DNA of 64,000 nt. It comes from Setophaga petechia. Its lineage: Eukaryota; Chordata; Aves; Passeriformes; Parulidae. The notes beneath the pieces are model-generated. The model ran no database searches. It saw nothing but the letters and a program-made list of their open reading frames with translations, and had not been told where the DNA came from. Of this stretch, positions 62,019 through 64,000 are shown piece by piece. Within the stretch, counting starts at the first letter, position 1. Every line of letters starts with the position of its first letter. A program made the translations under genes and the position numbers. Where the stretch lies: the NCBI GenBank assembly GCA_024362935.1, contig JANCRA010000120.1, forward strand, positions 565,501 through 629,500, in the 5' to 3' direction.

Positions 62019-63605
62019 TCGCATTAATACTTGAAAGGAAGGCGTCTTAGACAACTTTCTTTTTCTTGCTGGAAAACATTCTGCAGCCCTCTGTGCAACC
62101 TGTACAGCACGATGGAAGTTGTTTAATGAGCAGGAACATTTTCTCCTAGTGAGAGATAGTGAAAAAGCTTTTTGCTTAGATGTAGGTTACCACAGGCAGT
62201 TACTGCAGTGCACTGCAAAGCTAATAGATGCACAACACTGGGATTGTGTGCCCAGCTTGCAAAGTGATAGGAAACAGTACCTTTCCACTCTTCCTGCTTT
62301 TTCCATGCACATTACTATTCGAATGGAAAGAATTTTAGACAACTTTCTTTGGCTTCTTGCAAAACACTCTGCACACCTGCCTGCAATCTCTAGAAGTCGA
62401 TGGGAGATATTTTCTGAACTGGCTCAGTTTCTCTTTGCAAGACATGGGGAAAAAGCAATTTGCTTAGATATAGGTGAAAAGAGGCACCTACTACAGTGCA
62501 CTGCAAGCTAATTGCTGCACAACACGCAGATTGTGTAAGCAGGTTGCAAACTGATAGAAAACAGTACCTCTCCCTTCTCCTGCCTTTTCTATTCACATTT
62601 CTATTTGAATGCAAGGCGTTTTAGACAACTTTCTTTTGCTTCTTGCAAAACACTCTGCACACCTGCCTGCAATCTCTAGAACTCGATGGGAGATGTTTTC
62701 TGAACTGGCTCAGTTTCTCCTTGCGAGACATGGGGAAAAAGCAATTTGCTTAGATGCAGGTGAAAAGAGGCACCTACTACAGTGCACTGAAAAACTAATT
62801 GCTGCACAACTCTGGGATTGTGTAAGCAGCTTACAAACAGATAGAAAACAGCACCTTTCCACTCTCCTGCCTTTTCCATTCGCATTACTATTCGAATGGC
62901 AGCAGTTTTGGACAACTTTCTTTTGCTTCTTGCAAAACACTCTGCACACCTCCGTGCAACTTCTAGAAAAAATGAGAGTTGTTTTCTGAACTGGTACAGT
63001 TTCTCCTGAAGAGATATAATGCAAACGCTATTGGCTTAGATGTAGTAACAATAGGCAATTATTACAGTGCACTGCAAAGTCAATCGTAGTAGAACACTGG
63101 GATTGTGTGTCCAGCTTGCAAACTGGTAGAAAACAGTACCGATCCGCTCTCCTGCATTTTCCCTTTCCAGGAACATTCGAATTGATGGCTTTTTTGGACA
63201 AGTTACTTTTTCTTGTTGCAAAACACGCTGCAGAGCTGCCTGCAACCCCTAGAGCACGATGGGAGGTTTTTTGTGAACAGACACAGTTTCTCCTGGCGAG
63301 ACATAATGAAAAAGCTTTTTGCTAAGGTGTAGCCGGCAGGAGACGCTAAAGACCAGGAGACGGAGCACTGTGCCTTTAAGCGCCGCTTCCGGGTGTCTCT
63401 CGGCCGTAGCTGTTCTCCGGAGCACGCCGCGATCGGCGTAACGACACCAGATTCTTCGCGCCAAGAAGCGTCTTCTCCTTCTCCGGGAAAAAGAGACTGC
63501 GGCAGCTTCTGAACGGCGAACTACGAAGCGGCACAAAACTGGGATTGGGTAAGCAGCTTTCAAAGTGATAGAAAACAGTACTTTCCCACTCTCTTGCCTT
63601 TCCCT
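62019..63605 (+). repeat. Composite element D8
   Basis: 1,587 bp with the ACCGATCC state. No difference from D6 and D7 was noticed. It is the last copy in the window. Confidence 0.95.
63333..63534. promoter_or_regulatory. CpG-dense promoter-like block of D8
   Basis: Consensus form. ETS-like site at 63386-63394, E2F-like site at 63455-63464. Confidence 0.6.
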
Positions 63606-64000
63606 TCACATTAATACTTGAAAGGAAGGCGTCTTAGACAACTTTCTTTTACTTTTTGCAAAACACACTGCAGTCCTCTGTGCAACTTCTAGAGCACGAT
63701 AGGAGATGTTTAGTGAGCAGGAAGGTTTTCTCCTTGCGAGACAGAGTGAAAAAGCTATTTGCTTAGATGTAGGTGACAAGAAACACTTACTGCAGTGCAC
63801 TGAAAAGCTAACTGCTACACAGCACTGCGATTGTGTTAGCAGCCTGCAAAGTGCTAGAAAACAGTACTTTCCCACTCTCTTGCCTTTCCCTTCACATTAA
63901 TACTTGAAAGGAAGGCATCTTAGACAACTTTCTTTTTCTTGTGTCAAAAAACTCTGCAGCCCTCTCTGCAACATCTACAACACGATGGAAGTTGTTTAGT
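63606..64000 (+). repeat. Post-D monomer plus truncated class B monomer at window end
   Basis: One complete post-D class monomer (63606-63891) is followed by 109 bp of a class B monomer cut by the window edge. The array clearly continues beyond the window. Confidence 0.93.

Larger units (their letters stand above)
1..64000 (+). repeat. 286-bp tandem satellite array (whole window)
   Basis: The same ~286 bp unit recurs head to tail from the first base to the last. I phase the monomer at the TCA of the CCCTTCACATTAA segment; successive starts are 37, 319, 605, 891, 1177, 1463, 1749 and so on, nearly always 286 bp apart. I count about 179 complete ordinary monomers plus eight 1,587 bp composite elements. 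No inverted copy was seen. Every ordinary monomer carries recognisable anchors: ACTTGAAAGGAAGGC, TTTAGTGAGCAG, AAACACTTACTGC and GAAAACAGTACTTTCCCAC. There is no interspersed transposon. Strand is arbitrary and follows the orientation used for description. Confidence 0.98.

Noticed and set aside
1..64000. CRISPR array
   Set aside because: The repeat is 286 bp without unique short spacers, and no cas-like genes are present.

Overview
The whole 64 kb window is one head-to-tail satellite array. The unit is close to 286 bp, and every copy I could follow runs in the same orientation. I see no conventional protein gene, tRNA, rRNA, CRISPR array or recognisable transposon. The organism is a eukaryote and probably a vertebrate. 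That rests on megasatellite architecture, a CpG-poor repeat body (about 3-5 CpG per 286 bp), and a CpG-dense ~200 bp block carrying ETS-like and E2F-like sites. I do not recognise the satellite family and cannot name a species.

Layout. Bases 1-29764 hold about 104 ordinary monomers with long-period higher-order repeats (HORs): a 19-monomer (5,432 bp) period at 3.5-14.3 kb and a 26-monomer (about 7,431 bp) register at 14.0-27.8 kb. From 29765 onward the array changes. A composite element of exactly 1,587 bp (here called D) appears eight times: 29765, 35064, 38367, 40526, 45256, 54841, 57858 and 62019. The copies are separated by 13, 6, 2, 11, 28, 5 and 9 ordinary monomers. Each D consists of four diverged monomers (288, 286, 287 and 286 bp) plus a fifth of 440 bp, in which about 50 bp of repeat is replaced by a ~202 bp CpG-dense segment.

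Ordinary monomers fall into recurring classes. Class A has an ACATTTTGC tract and GCTCAGATGTAGGTATC. Class B has CTTGTGTCAAAAAACTC and an ACATCTAC tract. Class C has CTTGTTACAGAACAC and a GATAGGAGATG tract. Class C' has CTTGCTGCAAAACAC. There is also a class found immediately after D, with CAGTCCTC and CTAGAGCACG. Classes are shuffled in blocks, giving many overlapping HORs, chimeric monomers and nested duplications, as expected from unequal crossing-over and gene conversion.

Working model (inference). D is a transcription-competent module spread through the right half of the array. Its CpG block looks like a TATA-less promoter/first-exon region. Just downstream it carries a splice-donor-like GTAAGC, where ordinary monomers have GTTAGC. 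Some class C monomers carry a good acceptor-like pyrimidine tract plus CAG. If real, the array would make long, possibly spliced, satellite non-coding RNA from several near-identical promoters. All similarities and class assignments here were made by eye.
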